Positions 63,579 through 64,000 of a stretch of DNA of 64,000 bases are shown here, in pieces. Under the pieces are notes generated by a model. That model did not search any database. It worked only from the letters and a program-made list of their open reading frames with translations, and was not told the origin of the DNA. Each line of letters starts with the position of its first letter. Position 1 is the stretch's first letter. This stretch comes from Acidimicrobiia bacterium (GTDB lineage Bacteria; Actinomycetota; Acidimicrobiia; IMCC26256; JAGNEX01). Made by a program: the position numbers and the translations under genes. The stretch spans positions 310,001 through 374,000 of the forward strand of contig JACJWE010000001.1 of NCBI GenBank assembly GCA_020637365.1, written 5' to 3'.

Positions 63579-64000
63579 TTATCCGACCAGGCCCGAAGTG
63601 TCTCCGTTCGGGTTGGCGGCATCCAGTTGTATGTTCACGGTGTTGTTGCGGCTTGTCCCGTTCGCGACAAGGAAGTTTGTCGATCCCTGCGTTCGAACCC
63701 CGTATGCGTGCGGCGGACGCCCTCCGCGTGAGAGCACGGTCACGGCTGCGTTAACGCCCACCGAATCTCGCCCACGAAGTCCGACCCAGGTGTTCGAGTC
63801 GATGAGTGCGCCCATGACCGAGACGTCTTGCGCTTGGTCGATGTTGACGCCGTCTCCGAGGTTGTCCTGTGCTTCGATCTCGGCCAGTGTCTGCCAGCTG
63901 CCCAGGATCTGGAACCCGCTATCGCAATAGCGGTATCGATGCTGTTGATGGTTGCGTTGCTGGTTTGATCGGAGTCAGGGCGCGGGTAGGGGGATCCGGC
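63579..64000 (-). CDS. beta-helix repeat protein, 5' end outside window
   Basis: The visible C-terminus reads FQILGSWQTLAEIEAQDNLG, then DGVNIDQAQDVSVMGALIDS, NTWVGLRGRDSVGVNAAVTV, TNFLVANGTSRNNTVNIQLD. The regular VSVMGALIDSN / GVNAAVTVL / NNTVNIQL pattern is that of right-handed parallel beta-helix (pectate-lyase-like) proteins. Near 63930 the frame may slip (SIDT and YCDSGFQ lie in different frames). It runs off the right edge. Probably secreted like its neighbours, but the start is not visible. Confidence 0.55.

Overview
The window comes from a high-GC actinomycete. The gene set points to an acidimicrobiia-like member of Actinomycetota: many acyl-CoA dehydrogenases, a DUF222/HNH protein, an inositol-1-phosphate synthase, an LAXTG-type cell-wall anchor, and several genes whose start codon lies 6-7 bases after a TANNNT box, as expected for leaderless mRNAs. 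The class-level assignment is inference; no rRNA or tRNA gene was seen.

Layout. 1-13 kb holds an acyl-CoA dehydrogenase pair, a lipoprotein, an LAXTG surface protein, a flavin monooxygenase behind a small leader ORF, a DUF222/HNH gene, another acyl-CoA dehydrogenase, a propeller lipoprotein, an ABC exporter, a copper-chaperone/carbonic-anhydrase pair and a YceI protein. 13-30 kb holds stress proteins, a TerC protein, an IS110 remnant, an AEC permease, a metallo-beta-lactamase-fold hydrolase, PAP2, a CobD-like protein, a thioredoxin-like protein, a divergent sulfatase and formylglycine-generating-enzyme pair, and an overlapping operon that joins a GGDEF-EAL protein to an adenylate cyclase. 30-49 kb is mostly catabolic: acyl-CoA ligase, diiron protein, aldehyde dehydrogenase and two SDRs on one strand, then a LOG-family protein with a flippase-like protein, ROK kinase, MarR with enoyl-CoA hydratase, aroC, ino1 with a divergent LysR, an esterase and an acyl-CoA dehydrogenase.

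From about 50 kb to the end the content is accessory. There is a decayed pair of P-loop ATPases, three toxin-antitoxin modules plus the remnant of a fourth, a trypsin-family fragment, a LamG-like secreted protein, a methyltransferase, a beta-helix protein, and a family of secreted proteins sharing one unrecognised C-terminal domain of about 140 residues. That domain occurs as two near-identical copies fused to unrelated N-terminal halves, one degraded copy, and one divergent copy carried on little more than a signal peptide. In the first three the homology runs past the stop codon through an identical terminator hairpin, so the unit that was copied is a 3' gene cassette. This is the best candidate here for something undescribed.

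A caution for readers: at least twelve frameshifts in otherwise healthy genes are each repaired by adding a single base, often in a short G or C run. That looks like indel error in the assembly rather than mass gene decay. The ATPase pair and the degraded cassette carry a much higher density of lesions and are probably true pseudogenes.
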